Origin: Castor canadensis
Taxonomy: Eukaryota > Chordata > Mammalia > Rodentia > Castoridae
Direction of reading: 5' to 3'
NCBI RefSeq assembly: GCF_047511655.1
Contig: NC_133393.1
Coordinates: forward strand, 67,001 to 131,000
DNA length: 64,000 nt
The notes under the pieces: generated by a model
Told to the model about the DNA's origin: nothing
Databases searched by the model: none
What the model saw: only the letters and a program-made list of their open reading frames with translations
Position numbers and translations under genes: made by a program
In this document: piece after piece, positions 35,166 through 44,848 of the stretch
How the letters are laid out: the number at the start of each line of letters is the position of its first letter
Numbering within the stretch: the first letter of the stretch is position 1

Positions 35166-35572
35166 GCATGAACATGGAGCATTGAGTATATTGTAGCAAA
35201 TATCCTTATAAAATTTACATCACTTATGTGAAAACTTCTATCCAAGGAGGTTGCATCTATTACCAACAGTCATCTGTAGCAAAAATTCCTGCTAGACCTA
35301 AGTATATGTTGCACAGAGGTGATAATCATGTTTGGAACTTTGAAAACGTTCACCAGCATCACTTTTGCTTTCTGTATCTATCAAAGGTCTCCTTTGCTCC
35401 AGGTACACAAACACGCACACATGCACGCGTGGCTTTGGGATTTCCTCTGTCTCAAGCAATAAATCACAAGATAACATTAAGGGTTCAATTAATATTTAGT
35501 CCACTGCTAACAGTATTTAAAGCTAAAGTTATATTTAATTTAGTAAAAAATGTTTTACAACAGTTTGGGGGA

Positions 35573-35700
35573 TTTTTTTTTTTTTTTGAGACAGAGTTTA
35601 TAGAGCCCAGGCTGGCTATGAACTCCTGGCTCAGGCAATCCTCTTGTGTCAGCCTCCCAAATAGCTAGGACTTCAGGCACACACCACCATGCTTGGCTTC
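35573..35700 (-). repeat. B1-like SINE, minus
   Basis: After a T-run it reads gagacagagtttatagagcc, then caggctggctatgaactcct and cagcctcccaaatagctagg. Confidence 0.8.
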
Positions 35701-35907
35701 AGAAGTTTTTTGTTTTAATCTAAATGTAAGTTATGTTCATAGGGATTAAAATTCTATTTTAAGAATACTTCCAAATGAGTTGTTTTTCATACTCTGGATT
35801 ATACAGCAGTAGTAAAAGAAAGAAAGTTCACGTAAATAAGGGTAAGATATTCACAACTACGCAGAATTCATAAATCAGCAGCAGAAAGATTTTATTAAAA
35901 TTATATC

Positions 35908-35950
35908 CTGGGAGGAGCTCAGGGGTAGTGTGTGCTTTGTAGGGCATGAG
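35908..35950 (+). repeat. ID-like SINE scrap
   Basis: Reads gggaggagctcaggggtagt followed by tgctttgtagggcatgagg. It is a short and uncertain match to the 5' part of ID. Confidence 0.4.
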
Positions 35951-36016
35951 GGAGTGGGGAGAGGGGAACAGTGGGAGGGAGGGAGAGGAACAAGGGAAGG
36001 TTGAAAACATACTTAC

Positions 36017-36173
36017 GTTGTTTTTAGGGTCTTTCAGATTGAACATCAAACTTCTGTATTTATTCTTATACTTAGCATCTGTGTCCCGAAAAAAAGAGAA
36101 AAGCTCTTTTTCAATTTTGGTGGCAACTTTTGCTGCCTTTTCCTCTGGTACCTTCAAATTTGATTCTGTAAGC
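36017..36173 (-). CDS. PHF3: PHF3 coding exon c6 (TFIIS-like domain, middle)
   Basis: This exon encodes 52 residues, including VPEEKAAKVATKIEKELFSF and YKNKYRSLMFNLKDPKNN. The last part is the signature of TFIIS central domains, the conserved K-Y-[KR]-x-[KR]-x-R-S-L-x-F-N-L-K-D block. The acceptor is aattttaag before GCTTACAG, and the donor is AACAAC followed by gtaagt. Only 82 bp of intron separate it from the previous coding exon. Confidence 0.97.
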
Positions 36174-36255
36174 CTTAAAATTAGAACAATTTAATTACTT
36201 TTCAAACACATGAGGCATGTATTATTCAATCCTCTGCAATAACAACGTGTGCTAC
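36174..36255 (-). other. 82-bp PHF3 intron between c5 and c6
   Basis: A very short intron inside the TFIIS-like domain, with gtagca at the donor and ttttaag at the acceptor. Confidence 0.9.
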
Positions 36256-36403
36256 CTTTTCATAAGAATGTCTTTGAGAGAATGTCTGACACTCTGTCTG
36301 ATTTGGTCTGCAGAAGGCTTGGCAGCAGAAGCAGCAGGAGGGTGCACATTAGGCACTGCTTTTTCAACTTTCTTCTTCTTTACCTCTTGCTTCTCATGAA
36401 CAC
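36256..36403 (-). CDS. PHF3: PHF3 coding exon c5 (start of TFIIS-like central domain)
   Basis: This exon encodes about 49 residues. A lysine-rich segment (KQEVKKKKVEKAVPNVHPP) is followed by the first helix of the TFIIS central-like domain, SADQIRQSVRHSLKDILMKR. This matches the usual start of TFIIS domain II-type folds, in which a helix with R-x3-R spacing is followed by the L-K-D-I-L motif. The acceptor is ttatatattag before GTGTTCAT. The donor is ATGAAAAG followed by gtagcac. Confidence 0.95.
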
Positions 36404-36867
36404 CTAATATAAACAAATATCAAAACTCATTCAACTGTTTTTTAAAAGACTTTTTCTTTATACTGAATTATGTAAGTTTATAATCAAAACTATTTAGAAG
36501 ATCAGAACCCATAGTTCATACTGAAGTATTACTGACACTTAAGTTCTAATTAAAATGAGTAGTGATCAAAAAGTGGGCATAAAGCTTTAAACTGTATATA
36601 CCCTTTTTCCCAATTTAGATAATGGTTTTTCAGAACTACTTTTCACATATATACATTAATTAGCTTTAGAAAACCTAGTCAGAAAACCTGACCTGAACTT
36701 ACTAGGTCTATCTAGGTGAGCAGATAATTTAGTGACCTTACTGGTATTACAAAATCCATCTCTTCTTGCTGTAACTGTTTAGTAGAATTAATTTGAATGT
36801 TAAGCTTCTCAATGTGTTTTTCACATTTACTGATTCCTGCACATCTCTAAAATCTCAGTGTTAAACA

Positions 36868-36957
36868 TCCTATTGAGGGGGGCAGGGGGTAGGGATGAGA
36901 GGTGACCCAAACAATGTATACACATATGAATAAATATAAAAACAATTAAAAAAGTTA
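36868..36957 (+). repeat. L1 3'UTR-like scrap
   Basis: The G-rich ttgaggggggcagggggtag is followed by acaatgtatacacatatgaa and an A-rich end, related to the L1 end at 30300-30400. Confidence 0.5.
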
Positions 36958-37039
36958 TAAATCCTATTACTCTGATCTAACACACTTAAATTTTCTCACT
37001 CTGAGCAATCTTTTTTCCCCTTTTGGCATTTTAAAAAAT

Positions 37040-37730
37040 TCATCTTTAATTCATGTTAAAAACTACATATTACTGGAGCTCCATGTAATGTGTTGATATA
37101 CATATATATTATATAACATTTAAATCAGATGAACTCTATCACCTCAAACATTTGTAATTTTTTTAGAAATACAATCAAAACCCTTTCTTCTGGCCTTCTA
37201 AATATTATTATTGCTAGTCACCCTGCTGTGCAACAGCACACCAGAACTTTTTGCTCCCATCTAACTGTAACTTAGTACTCATAGATCAACCTTCCCTCCT
37301 CTTTCCCTTCTCCCATCCTACTTTCCCCAACTTCTGATAACCACCAGTTCATGGAACCACCAGACTATTCTCAGCTCCTATGAGATCAACCTTCTTAAGA
37401 TTTCTCATATAAGCGAAATATTTGATACTTGTCTTTCTGTGTCTGGATGATTTCACTTAACATAATGATCTCTGGCTCCACACACGTTTCAGTCAATGAC
37501 AGGATTTCACTTTTTTTTTTTTTTTTTTGTGGTGGAGTATTATTGCACTGTGTATGTACCACATTTGCTTTATCCATTCATTAGGTGATGGACACTTTGG
37601 TTCTATCACTTGTTATCGTCAGTCTTTTTGTAACAGCCATTCTTGGGGACAGATGATACCCCACAGTGGTTTTGGTGTGCATTTCCCTGATGATTAGGGA
37701 TGATGAGCACTTTCTGTCACTGTAATGATT
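37040..37730 (-). mobile_element. Old LINE-1 3' end, minus orientation
   Basis: The reverse complement of L1 ORF2/3'UTR is seen in phrases such as cagtcaccctgctgtgc-like (37217-37235), gatttcacttaacataatga, tttatccattcattaggtga and tgtgcatttccctgatgatt. An 18-base T-run interrupts it. Confidence 0.75.
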
Positions 37731-38223
37731 TATTATCTTCATTGCCTCACTTTTTAATCAACTCAGACTAAATAGTACAACACTATTGTCACTCCCTTGC
37801 ATACTTAAAACCTTTATTTTGTCTCCTCTACACACTTCTACTGGCAAAACTACAACTCTGATGAAAGCCAAGTGCATCCATAACAATAACCCAAATAGGC
37901 TGTAAACATCTGGCAGTAACTGAGGAAAATTAAGCATTGGTACTCACAATTAAGCATTGATAAAGATCAAGTAGGTAACTCAACTTTCTGCCCTAATTCT
38001 ACCAAATTTTCCTAGCAAATTTGATCTCCTACTTTTCAAGACATTTATTTCACATGTTCTCCTCTTTTAAAACCATCAATACCTCCTTTCCATCTTCAAC
38101 CTCACTTGATTTGCTCACTACATACCTCACTGAGAAAACAAAAAAATGTCAGATAACACCTCTTCCCATCATTAAATCAACCCCACTTGCATCAGTCTTC
38201 TCTTACTACAAACATTCTCTACT

Positions 38224-38290
38224 ACAGGTTGAACACCCCAAATCCAAAAATCCCAAAATTTTAGCACAGACATGATATTCACAAAGTTTC
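38224..38290. mobile_element. MITE scrap of the caggttgag type
   Basis: Begins acaggttgaacaccccaaat and continues ccaaaaatcccaaaatttta. This is the same terminal sequence family as the element at 15885-16203. Confidence 0.5.
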
Positions 38291-38394
38291 AGATTTTTGT
38301 GAAAGCAGTAAGACAAGAAAAATAAATAAAACATACATCCGTATAGGAAATGAAGAGGTCAAATTATCCGTTTGCAGGTAAGATGATTTTAAAC

Positions 38395-39050
38395 ACAGAC
38401 AAACCTAAACACTCCACAAAAAATAAATGAATTCATTAAGGTTCCAGGATATAAAATCAATACATACAAATCAGTACCTTTTTGTGCACAAATGATGAAA
38501 TTTCTGAGAAAAATGAAATCAAGAAAGCAATTCCATTCCCCAAAATAAAATACCCTGGAATAAATTTAACCAAGAAAGTGAACGATCTCCACAATGAAAA
38601 CCACAAAACACTGATAAAAGAAACAGAAGACCCCCACACATACACACACAAATGGAGACACACCGGTTGTTCAGATACTAGAAGAATTAATAGTTAAAAT
38701 GTCCATATAACCCAAAGCAATCTGAAGATTTAACCTAATTCCTAACAAAATATCAATGGTATTCTCCAGAAATAGAAAACAACACTCCTAAAATTTGTGT
38801 GGAATCACAAAAAGGCCCCCAAAAGACAAATCATGAGTAAAACTGAAAGCATTAAAATACTTGATTTCAAAACATACTATAATGTCATAGTAACCAAAAT
38901 AGCATGATACGAGCATAAAAATGCAAAGACCAACAGAACAGAATAGAGATCCCAGAAATAAATCTACTTATTTACAACCGAGTGATTTTCAACATCATCA
39001 AGAACTTAAGAGTGGAGAAAAATCTCTTTAGTAAGTGGTGCTGTGGAAAC
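38395..39050 (+). mobile_element. LINE-1 ORF2 fragment
   Basis: It contains aaggttccaggatataaaat, aacgatctccacaatgaaaa and gagtgattttcaacatcatc, typical of the ORF2 3' half. All frames are broken. Confidence 0.8.
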
Positions 39051-39059
39051 TGGAAAACA

Positions 39060-40345
39060 AGCATGCCATAATACCTCCTTAAGCAAAATTCCTTGACCCT
39101 ACATTCTCCTCCATCTAGCATACATTTCTGTTCCCTTAACCAGCAGAACTCCTTGAAAGAGTTGTCTGAAATAAATTCCTCCCTTTCCTAACTTTACATT
39201 TTTGTTACTACACTTGGTTTTTGTTCCCTATGGCTCCAGTGAAAACATTCTAGTCAAGGAAATCAGTGATGTCTATTCAGAGATTTCATCAGAAGAATTT
39301 CACACAGGTCATCAGTTCTGCCCTCTTGAAAAAGTCATGTGGCTTGTGGCCATCAAAATCTTAATTGTCTTCCTTCCTCGCAGGCCACCTTCAGTCAACT
39401 TTGCTGTATCCTCTTCTCTGCCCAACTTGTAATGCTGGTGTTCTAAGGGCTGTACTTCTGTCTCTTCATTATGGAACGCTCTGTAGCTTATTAACATCTG
39501 GATCCATATCACTATGCACTCATGAGTCCCAAATTTATATAGCTGTCCCCAAAGTGTTCCATTAGCTCCACATTCTTCAGCTAAAGGTTTATGCAAATAA
39601 ACTTACCTTTGTGTCTAATAGGAATGTTTTAATGAACAAAACATCACTTATCAATTTTTGTCCCCAAATCTTTTTTTCCCTCACCTCAGTAAATGACATT
39701 TTATCCAGTAACCATTTAAGACTCTTTCCTTCATCTGCCTATATTTATTTACTCCATTAGCAAGCTGCCAACAATGTTATAAAACATATCTTGTGTGTGT
39801 GTGTGTGTGTGTGTGTGTACTGAGGTTTGAACTCAGAGTCTCACACTTGCAAGGCAGGCACTCTACCACTTGAACCACTCCCCAGCCTATAAAACATATC
39901 TGACCTCTGTTGTAAGCTAACATCACATCTTTCACAGGACACTGCTATAGACTCCTAATCAGTGCACTCTTTTTCTATTCCTACAATCCAATATCCACAC
40001 AACAACCAAGGTGTTTGATTTGTCATTCCTTCGTACAAAACCCTCCACGGTTTCTGTAACATTCGGAATAAACTATAAACTCTCTGCATGGTCCCAAAGG
40101 TCTTGCAAAATTCTCTCTGAACTCATCTTCTACTACTATCCCATCTCCCACGCAGTACCTTCTCATCACGCCACACTGACTTCCTCACTCTCAAACGCCA
40201 AGCTTATTATCTGAAAATCTTCATTTCCTATGCCCCTTACCTAGTCCTCCCTAAAACCTTTCATTCCATCAAATCTCACAAGCTCTCCTCCAGTTCATCT
40301 AAACCACTCTCTCTGTACAGCTCTGCATCCACAACTACCCTTTCT
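39060..40345 (+). mobile_element. LINE-2 remnant, split by a SINE
   Basis: The segments ccttgaaagagttgtctgaa, gactcccaaatttatat-like (39525-39541), tacaaaaccctccacggttt and acgccaagcttattatctga follow the order of mammalian L2 from the reverse transcriptase to the 3' end. It is interrupted by an ID element at 39792-39887. Scattered related sequence at 37990-38223 may be its 5' continuation. Confidence 0.6.
39792..39887 (-). repeat. ID-like SINE with CA-repeat tail and 14-bp target duplication
   Basis: On the minus strand it reads ggctggggagtggttcaagt, then agagtgcctgccttgcaagt and gagttcaaacctcagta, ending in (CA)13. The flanks are identical tataaaacatatct copies at 39778-39791 and 39888-39901. 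Confidence 0.9.
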
Positions 40346-40590
40346 TTTCACAGGCTCTAAAACAGCATGCTCCTTTTTTACTTGTCAACTTACTCTCTTC
40401 TCCCACCACTATTCAAGTACCATGGAGGCAGCAGTGCTCCCCTAGAATTCAGAGCAATCATTTCTAATTACAAGTGAAGCCAATCATCTAACCTATTTTT
40501 ACTGCCATTAAAATGTTAAATTTTTTTTAGTTTCCTAAATATATCATTTGTATATGAATAAAATAAATACATTTCTACATTTCTCACTAC

Positions 40591-40774
40591 CTGGTTTTGA
40601 AGCTTTCTCTCCTGTGCAAATAACAGTTGTGGACTCTTTTGGTATTTTTTCACTTTTTTCTTCTGATGATCTCCGAGGTAAAACTGGTTGTCCCATCTTT
40701 CGAAGAGGAGCTAGCTGCCATTTTTTAATTTCATTATCTCTACAGTCTGATGAGTTTTTGCCTTCACTAGATTC
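40591..40774 (-). CDS. PHF3: PHF3 coding exon c4 (linker between PHD and TLD)
   Basis: This exon encodes about 61 residues of linker, starting ESSEGKNSSDCRDNEIKKW and including LAPLRKMGQPVLPRRSSEEK, then ending KASKPG. The acceptor is attttccag before GAATCTAG. The donor is TCAAAACCAG followed by gtagtgag. The final G completes a glycine codon with the next exon. It has no recognised domain and is basic and serine-rich. Confidence 0.94.
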
Positions 40775-40919
40775 CTGGAAAATAGTACTTGATTCATTAA
40801 AATGAAAACTACTATATAAAGCAAACCTAAATCATATGTACATGAAAACATTAAAACCTAATCAGTAGTACAATCTATTAAGAAATCAAACACAGTTCAG
40901 CCCATGAAATATTTAAACA

Positions 40920-41203
40920 CAGTGGAGATAGGAGGATTGTGGTTCAAGACCAGTCTAGACAAAAACTTATCAAGACATTGTATCAAGAAATAAGCCAGGG
41001 TAGTGGTACACACCAATATCCCCAGCTTCTCAGGAGGGTTAGGTAGGACATAGTCTGAAGCCGGCCTAGGCAAAAGTGTAGTGGAGACCTTATCTAAAAA
41101 TAAACTAAAGCAAAAAGCCTGGAGATGTGGCTCAAGTAGTAGAGTGCTTTTCTAACAGGCCTGAGGCCCTGAGTTCTAACCCCAGAACTGCCAAAAAAAC
41201 CTG
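40920..41203 (+). repeat. Composite SINE
   Basis: A partial left unit and a B1/Alu-like part (gccagggtagtggtacacac) are followed by the ID-like ggagatgtggctcaagtagt, ending ctaaccccagaactgcc. Confidence 0.8.
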
Positions 41204-42055
41204 AAGTTTTAAAAGATATATAACAATAACTTCTGAATATCAGTAAAAAGATTCGCTTTCAATCAAATCCCACAGCTTAAAAAAAAAATTCTAGCTTATA
41301 CAGGAGAAAAAAAATGACATAGAAATCATCTCATTAACATTAGCAAAGAAAAATCAGATAAAGGTAAGTTGGCCATAGATACAGGTAAAAAAAGGAAATA
41401 TGGGGAAACAAGCATTTATTCACCGTATTTCTTAACAAATAAAGTCACACTCATCCAAAATAAGTGTATCAATTACATTTTCAATGTGCCTGTTGGCAAT
41501 TTTAAACCCATGAGGTAGAATACTAGTCCTAATTGTAACTCACAAAGAATTATTAGCAAAACTTTAATTCTGAGATCACATCATACTCAAAGGACATTCT
41601 AGGAAGAATACAGTATATAGATACACCTAAGTTTTAAAATAAAGTGTATATACATAAGAATGATTGTCTCTAGAACAGGAATCCCCTAACTTTATCTTTT
41701 ACCTCTACACTTCCTTAAGAAGAGGAACACATTTAAATGGTATATACCTAAAAAGAGAGTACCATGCCTCAAACACAAGAGAAACTCAAATGGACCAACA
41801 TAAAAACCTAGGGATAAGAAGTTAGCAGACTCCATAAACTAATATTAAACAGGTCCAAAGAGCAAAAAGAAAAGGAACGAACGATCACTTGGACACTGCG
41901 TGCACTTACAAAATCAGAAAAATCCTCAGGTCCTTTTCTAATATAGATATGGGATATAGGAGTTTGTTGAAACGTTAACAGTGTTAATATTTATAATACC
42001 TTTTTAGGCAAGACAACTCAGCTAACTCAGCTAAATGACAATACAATGAGCTGTA

Positions 42056-42146
42056 TTTTTTTTTTTTTTTTGCAGTACTGGGGTTTGAACTCAGGGCCTT
42101 GTGCTTGCTAAGAAGAAGTTCAGCCACTGGAGTCAAGCCTCCAGCC
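42056..42146 (-). repeat. ID-like SINE, minus
   Basis: A T-run is followed by cagtactggggtttgaactc, then gccttgtgcttgctaagaag and a final ctccagcct. Confidence 0.85.
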
Positions 42147-42344
42147 TGAGCTATCCAAGAAATTACACACAAAAGGAAATGATTAAAAGTTAATAATATA
42201 TGGAAGCTTTCCAAAGATAAACTAGAAAGCGCTTAATAGAGCTCTCAGGTCCATACTACCAATGATGTTAATGCTGACCAAATCAACTAAGTAATAGCAA
42301 ATATAAAAGGACAAATCTGATTCTCAAAAATCCTTGTTAGAAAG

Positions 42345-42435
42345 CCAGGCTGGTGGCTCAAGTGGAAGGGCGCCTGCCTAGCAAACTCAAGGCCCGAGTT
42401 CAAACCCCAGCACAACCCAAAAAAAAAAAAAAAAA
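42345..42435 (+). repeat. ID-like SINE with long A tail
   Basis: Reads ggctggtggctcaagtggaa, then gcctgcctagcaaactcaag and gagttcaaaccccagcacaa, then A-run. Confidence 0.9.
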
Positions 42436-42928
42436 GTCAGACAGGAAATTTCAAGGATTTGACAAACCAGAATTAATCAAGACTTGTCTAGAAGAACTGA
42501 GCTTGTACATAATGAGGGAGACTCTAGGGAGACATCCTCAGGCTCTTCAATCTGAATTACCTCCCCAAACAGGTTGTAGAAAATTAGCTTTAATAGAACT
42601 AAGGCATTTCATGGACACAAACTTCAGCTCAACTGAAGAACCTGCTAATGGACCTTTATAAAAATGGAGATGGGTTTCCTTGCAATGTTTACATAGAATC
42701 TATTCCATCACTTCCTAGCAATGTTGTGTAGCATATTAACAAGTCAAAGTGGCTGCACTAAATGCTTCCAGTGTCTAAAGTCCATGTTCTTTTTGTGTTT
42801 TAGATTATTAGTTGTCCATTTTTAAACATTTATTGCCACTGTGTTTCCTCCTCAGCAGTATTCTATAATAAAACAAGGATTAGAAAAATCAAAGGCAGTG
42901 AAAATAATTAAGAAAATGCAATCAGAAT

Positions 42929-43050
42929 GTGGATATAGTGGCTCCTGCCTAAGGCAGGCTCAAGAGGCTGAGGTGGGAGGATTGAGAGTTCAAGAGCAGC
43001 CTGAGCTACATAATGAGTTCAAGGCCAGCCTGAACCATACAGTGAACCTC
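42929..43050 (+). repeat. B1-like SINE
   Basis: Reads atagtggctcctgcctaagg, then gaggctgaggtgggaggatt and gcctgagctacataatgag. Confidence 0.75.
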
Positions 43051-43343
43051 AAACAAAAATTAATCCAAAAAATTGGTGTGTCCTTTATGTATTTCTCCTC
43101 TGAAAGACTGGGAAGCTTGAAATTTCTATTTAGAAAATATTTTCAGAAGGTAGTTAAAAATGTTAAGATCAGAGAAAACTGACAACTTTTTAAAAACATC
43201 CCTATTTTAAGAGAAAGTGTGAGATAAGAGTTCCAAGCAAGTATGGTAACAAATGTTTTTAGGAGGAAAAAAAAAAAGGCTATTTTTCCTTAAAGAAAAT
43301 AACTCTTCCAATAATGCCAAATGATTAAATTAGTAGATACTGG

Positions 43344-43415
43344 GTTGGAGACATGGCTCAAGTGGTACAGCGCCTACCCCAAAATTGCAGTATCACCCCC
43401 ACCCCTCAAAAAAAG
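43344..43415 (+). repeat. ID-like SINE, internally deleted
   Basis: Reads gggttggagacatggctcaa and gtggtacagcgcc, followed directly by ttgcagtatcaccccc and an A tail. Confidence 0.75.
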
Positions 43416-43466
43416 CATTAATAGATATTTATGACTGAAAAGGTGTTTTTAAAACTTAGCAAGCAC

Positions 43467-43646
43467 AAGCTGGGTACCAGTGGCTCACACCTGTAATCCT
43501 AGCTATTCAGGAGGCAGAGATCAGGAGGATCATGATTTGAAGCCAGTCTGAGCAAATAAAACTCTTCACAAAAATAAGGCAGGCTTGCAGAATGGCTCAA
43601 GGTGAAGGCCCTGAGTTCAAGCCCCAGTAACACACACACACACAAA
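43467..43646 (+). repeat. Dimeric SINE with CA-repeat end
   Basis: The Alu/B1-like ggctcacacctgtaatccta is followed by the ID-like gcagaatggctcaaggtgaa, ending gttcaagccccagta and (AC)8. Confidence 0.85.
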
Positions 43647-43932
43647 AAGAAAAACCTTAGCAAGCACAATTTATACTGAAGGCCACAAAACAAGAACATC
43701 CTACTACAGAAAATTCAAGCATCAAACTACAGGCTAGAAACAGCACAAAAGAATGAGAAATAAGGCTTTATTCTAAAGATGCCAAAAATAAAAAAAAAAC
43801 TAAAATTAACTCATTCTTACAAGAAAATAAGAATGTCCACTGGAACACTGAACCTTGAAATAAGTTTCAAGCCTCTTGTGGTCTGCACATACAAGTTTCT
43901 TATAGTAACAAATATATCAATGAAAAGCTCAC

Positions 43933-44239
43933 CCGTTTTGAAATTTTGACCTTGTGCTTCACTGTGTCATCTACATATTTGGTTTTGTCATTTGTTATGT
44001 GCTTTGACGACCCAAGCTTGTCACATTCCACAGCTTTATCTTCACTATGGACTTCAAATGTAGCGTGGTTCTCTGAAGTATCAGTGTCTAACATTTCAGT
44101 CTTTTTGTCTTCTTCAGCACAGCATTTCACACACACATATTCCTTGTCCTCCTCTCCCATTTGTTGTGCTTGAGAAAGACTTAACCCAACACAATCACCA
44201 TGAAACCAGTCATCACATCTCCCACAGCCAACCATAAAC
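43933..44239 (-). CDS. PHF3: PHF3 coding exon c3 (bulk of the PHD zinc finger)
   Basis: This exon encodes about 102 residues. It opens with FMVGCGRCDDWFHGDCVGLS, which continues the PHD finger from the previous exon, and ends the finger with VCVKCC. The C-x2-C, C-x2-C, H-x2-C and C-x2-C ligand pattern of a PHD (C4HC3) finger is complete across the splice junction. PHD fingers usually read histone H3 tails. For PHF3 the chromatin ligand is not clear to me. The rest is acidic and polar, ending TVKHKVKISKR. The acceptor is cccctctccag before GTTTATGG, and the donor is AAACGG followed by gtgagc. Confidence 0.97.
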
Positions 44240-44784
44240 CTGGAGAGGGGAAAAAGAAACTGATATAAATGCACATTTTAAATTAATGTCAAAAGTGAGA
44301 CTGAATTAAATTTTGTTACTTTGCATGTTTTTCATCTTTACCCAATTCCTAAGTGCAAGATGGAGCAAGTTTTCAAACAGAATATTCTACAAAAATGGAA
44401 TTTGGACCAAATATTTCCCTCTGATATGCCTGAGAAAATACTGCAGAGAGGGGACAGCACACACAAACACCACCAGGATGAAACCAAGGTTTATCAGTAC
44501 AGAGTAACAAAGAACTCCTATACTGCAGAGGCTAAAAGAAGGCACCCAAAAGATCTGCTATAAAACACAAAGCTGGGAAAGAACTATTTATACAAATTAA
44601 GCAATTTATTTATGACAAAGGTATCAAAAACTAACAATGGAGTCTCTCAGACTCTTTCTTAATGGCCACTTTATACAAGCTCAAAATATTCGTTCAGTCA
44701 TGTTGATTCAGCTCTTTTGGATGAGGACTTTCTTACTAATGCCCAAGTTTCAGATAATAAACCCATTTTCACAAATAAAAGACT

Positions 44785-44848
44785 GGCCTGGGGGCATGGC
44801 TCAAGCGGCAAAAACTCTTGCCTAGCAAGCCCTAGTATTACCAAAAAC
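44785..44848 (+). repeat. ID-like SINE fragment
   Basis: Reads ctgggggcatggctcaagcg, then ttgcctagcaagccctagta. It lacks the middle section. Confidence 0.8.

Larger units (their letters stand above)
34125..36016 (-). other. PHF3 intron between c6 and c7, contents
   Basis: It holds a nested pair of fossil MITEs at 34674-35165, a reverse B1-like SINE at 35573-35700 and an ID scrap at 35908-35950. The stretches 34125-34670 and 35170-35570 are otherwise AT-rich unique sequence. Confidence 0.7.
36404..40590 (-). other. PHF3 intron between c4 and c5, contents
   Basis: A stack of old insertions: an L1 3'UTR-like scrap (36868-36957), reverse old L1 (37040-37730), L2-like DNA (37990-38223, 39060-39787 and 39902-40345), a MITE scrap (38224-38290), an L1 ORF2 fragment (38395-39050) and a recent ID SINE (39792-39887). 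I see nothing distinct in 36410-36860 and 40350-40590. Confidence 0.7.
40775..43932 (-). other. PHF3 intron between c3 and c4, contents
   Basis: It has dense SINEs: 40920-41203, 42056-42146, 42345-42435, 42929-43050, 43344-43415 and 43467-43646. The stretch 41210-42050 is unique AT-rich sequence with no feature I can name. Confidence 0.8.

Noticed and set aside
35228-35668. 146-codon plus-strand frame
   Set aside because: It ends inside a reverse B1-like SINE and shows no coding signature. It is intronic.
42345-42435. tRNA-like A and B boxes, as a possible tRNA gene
   Set aside because: This is an ID SINE. It does not fold into a full cloverleaf and is followed by a poly(A) tail. The same holds for other ID copies in the window.
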